Source: Flavobacterium defluvii
Lineage (GTDB): Bacteria > Bacteroidota > Bacteroidia > Flavobacteriales > Flavobacteriaceae
Length of the DNA stretch: 64,000 nt
NCBI RefSeq assembly: GCF_900129555.1
Contig: NZ_FQWC01000002.1
Coordinates: 558,001 to 622,000, forward strand
Direction: 5' to 3'
The notes under the pieces were generated by a model, which was given only the letters and a program-made list of their open reading frames with translations, did no database searches and was not told the DNA's origin. Below are positions 61,740 through 64,000 of the stretch, piece after piece. Positions within the stretch are counted from its first letter, which is position 1; each line of letters starts with the position of its first letter. Position numbers and translations under genes: made by a program.

Positions 61740-64000
61740 ATGGAAATTAAAACGACTTGGAAAATGTTATCCAATCTTTTAAACCTTTTTACCTCGTGTA
61801 AATTAAAGTTTAGCAGTACCGGATTTACATTTTTATTGTTCCTATCGCTCTTTGCGGCAAACATTTATGCACAGAATGGCAATTTGCAGAATTCCGTAAA
61901 AATAACAGGAACAGTAGTAGATTCAAAAGGATTGTCATTACCCAGTGCAACTGTATTGGAGAAGGGCACAAAAAATGCCGTAACCACAGACTTCGATGGT
62001 ACTTTTACTATTACGGTTTCATCTTCGCAGGCAACGCTTGTATTTAAGTTTATTGGAATGAAAGAAATCGAGAGGCCTTTAAACAACGATAAAAAAATAA
62101 CAGTAACTATGGTAGAAGAAAGTAATGATCTTCAGGCCGTTGTTGTTGTCGGTTTTGGGACTCAGAAAAAGGCTTCGGTTGTAGGAGCAATTGGTACTAT
62201 CAAACCTTCGTTATTGCAAGTAGGAACAGCACGTACATTAGGAAACAATCTGGCAGGTCAAATTACGGGTATAATGGCCGTACAACGTTCTGGTGAACCG
62301 GGATACGATCAGTCGGATATAAAGATTCGAGGAATTTCTACTTTTAAAGGAGGAACAAATCCGCTGGTATTAGTAGATGGAATCGAAAGAAACTTAAACG
62401 ATCTTGATCCTTCAGAAATTGAATCATTCTCTGTATTAAAAGATGCCGCTGCCAGTGCTGTATATGGTGTAAGAGGAGCAAATGGCGTTATTTTAATTAA
62501 TACCAAAAGAGGATTTGTCGGTGCTCCTACAATTCAGGTTAGAACAGAATATTCTATTCAGGAACCTACAAAACTGCCTGAATTTATTAAAGCAGCACCT
62601 TATATGACCCTGCTAAATGAATTGGCTGTCGAGCAGGGCAGACCTAAGTTATTTTCGGACGACCGTATTTCAAAAACCGCTAGTCAATATGATCCGGATT
62701 TATATCCTGATGTAAACTGGGTAGATGCCATAACAAAGGATTATGCTTTTACTTCAAGATCTAATTTGAATGTTGCCGGTGGATCTGAAATTTTAAGATA
62801 TGCATTGACAGCTTCTTATTATAGTGAAAACGGAATACTTGCCGCAGATCCTAAACAGACATACGATTCTGAAACCAGATTAAACAGGGCAAATGTTCGT
62901 ACGAATGTTGATGTTAATTTATCTAAAACAACTTTATTAAGAGTAAATATTGGAGGTTTTTTACAAAATCTTCAAAAAGGAAACAGCAGCACCGATGTAT
63001 TATTTAATACTGCCTTTGAAACCACTCCGTTTGTGCATCCGGCTATTTATTCTGATGGGACTATTCCACGTGTATTTGCAAGAGAAAACCCGTGGGCTAT
63101 GAGTACACAGCAGGGATATTATCGTCAGGGCGGCAGTAAAATAGAAAGTTTAGTATCGTTAGAACAAGATTTTAAAGATATTATTACGCCGGGTTTAAAA
63201 GCAAAATTTACCTATTCGTTTGATTCTTATTCTGAGAATAGAATTACACGCGGAAAATCGCCGGATTATTATAATGTAGCTACTCAAAGAGATTTAGACG
63301 GAAGTTTAATTCACGGTACAGTTCAGGCCTACGGGCAAGAATATTTAGGATACGACAGATCTGCAGAGTTTGGTAACAGACGTGTTTATCTGGAAGCCAA
63401 TACAACGTACAACCGTTCATTTGGAAAACATGACTTAAGCGGACTGTTATTATATAATCAGGATAGTTATAATGACGGAACGGCACCACAGGCATTTAAA
63501 CATCAGGGATTAGCGGGAAGAGCTTCGTATACTTTTGATCGAAAATATATTGGAGAATTTAATTTTGGATATAACGGATCAGAAAATTTTGCCAAAGGAA
63601 ACCGATACGGATTTTTTCCTTCTGTAGCAGCAGGATGGATAGCATCCGAAGAAAAATTTATGGAACCTGTTAAAGATATTTTCAACAAAATCAAGCTGCG
63701 TGGTTCATACGGCTTAGTAGGAAATGATAATATAGGGGCTAATAGAAGGTTCGCTTATCTAACAACCATCAGCGATAATAATAATTCTGATTATTGGTTT
63801 GGAACAGGGCAGGGAGTAAAATTTGAAGGTATTGAAGAAGGACAGATTGGAGTAACCGATTTGACATGGGAAAAAGTAGCAAAAGCCGATATTGGTATCG
63901 AACTTGGAATACTTAACATGATGGATTTGACTGTAGATGTATTTCAGGAGAAAAGAAAAGACATTTTTGTAGAAAGAAACACAGTTCCAACACAAGCTGG
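61740..64000 (+). CDS. susC: Second SusC/RagA-type TonB-dependent receptor, 3' end outside window
   Basis: The open frame from the ATG at 61740 runs to the window end (about 753 residues seen). It has a long N-terminus with a signal-type segment (FLLFLSLFAANIYAQ), a carboxypeptidase-like domain (KITGTVVDSKGLSLPSATV), a TonB-box-like VVVVGFGTQKKA, the plug motif IKIRGISTFKGGTNPLVLV and barrel strands. It should have a paired SusD gene downstream, outside the window. The shared 82-bp element upstream suggests control by the HTCS regulator. Confidence 0.95.
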   Translation, partial: MEIKTTWKMLSNLLNLFTSCKLKFSSTGFTFLLFLSLFAANIYAQNGNLQNSVKITGTVVDSKGLSLPSATVLEKGTKNAVTTDFDGTFTITVSSSQATLVFKFIGMKEIERPLNNDKKITVTMVEESNDLQAVVVVGFGTQKKASVVGAIGTIKPSLLQVGTARTLGNNLAGQITGIMAVQRSGEPGYDQSDIKIRGISTFKGGTNPLVLVDGIERNLNDLDPSEIESFSVLKDAAASAVYGVRGANGVILINTKRGFVGAPTIQVRTEYSIQEPTKLPEFIKAAPYMTLLNELAVEQGRPKLFSDDRISKTASQYDPDLYPDVNWVDAITKDYAFTSRSNLNVAGGSEILRYALTASYYSENGILAADPKQTYDSETRLNRANVRTNVDVNLSKTTLLRVNIGGFLQNLQKGNSSTDVLFNTAFETTPFVHPAIYSDGTIPRVFARENPWAMSTQQGYYRQGGSKIESLVSLEQDFKDIITPGLKAKFTYSFDSYSENRITRGKSPDYYNVATQRDLDGSLIHGTVQAYGQEYLGYDRSAEFGNRRVYLEANTTYNRSFGKHDLSGLLLYNQDSYNDGTAPQAFKHQGLAGRASYTFDRKYIGEFNFGYNGSENFAKGNRYGFFPSVAAGWIASEEKFMEPVKDIFNKIKLRGSYGLVGNDNIGANRRFAYLTTISDNNNSDYWFGTGQGVKFEGIEEGQIGVTDLTWEKVAKADIGIELGILNMMDLTVDVFQEKRKDIFVERNTVPTQA

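Noticed and set aside
61658-61864. Minus-strand ORF across the second susC start
   Set aside because: It is antisense to the susC leader and N-terminus, with no domain or neighbours supporting it.

Overview
The window looks like the chromosome of a Flavobacterium-type member of the Bacteroidota. The base composition is AT-rich, many predicted secreted proteins have signal peptides ending in SQ or AQ, there are SusC/SusD pairs and a hybrid two-component regulator, and several promoters carry the TANNTTTG -7 element of this phylum. No rRNA, tRNA, CRISPR array or insertion sequence was recognised.

Region 1 (1-11 kb) is a stress and signalling block. It holds the end of a degenerate receiver-domain protein, an acidic and a lysine-rich small protein, a DUF892 ferritin-like protein, a large-subunit catalase with a DJ-1-like tail, and a giant CheB/CheR/PAS/kinase fusion whose CheB active site and kinase phosphoacceptor are both lost. 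A gene-poor 800 bp with remnants follows, then a zinc alcohol dehydrogenase, a small lipoprotein, and a SnoaL-like/SDR pair divergent from an HxlR regulator.

Region 2 (11-24 kb) has a secreted metalloprotease-like protein, a chromate cluster (a ChrB-domain/AraC fusion regulator, a small envelope protein and the transporter ChrA), a six-PAS histidine kinase with its single-domain response regulator, an orphan six-hairpin-like protein, an outer-membrane protein and small membrane or stress proteins.

Region 3 (24-33 kb) begins with envelope redox genes: two YceI-like paralogues, a c-type cytochrome lipoprotein, an OB-fold protein, a DUF5777-like barrel, a globin-like lipoprotein and glutamyl-tRNA reductase. 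After an SDR gene comes an unusual cassette. It starts with a promoter and a 30-codon open reading frame ending in eight consecutive cysteines. A phytanoyl-CoA-dioxygenase-like enzyme, a 50-residue protein, a CDP-alcohol phosphatidyltransferase-like protein with a variant motif, a GtrA-like membrane protein and a secreted DUF4833-like protein follow. This is the best candidate here for an undescribed system.

Region 4 (33-64 kb) is a large polysaccharide utilisation locus, probably for alpha-mannan-type glycans. It contains a ROK kinase, a LacI regulator, SusC/D/E, GH76, GH2, GH125, GH92, GH97, a sugar permease, a divergent hybrid two-component regulator, GH43, GH31, a second GH43 and the start of a second SusC. 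Three identical 14-bp palindromes next to promoter elements mark a probable LacI regulon. An 85% identical 82-bp element upstream of GH43 and of the second SusC marks a probable target of the hybrid regulator.
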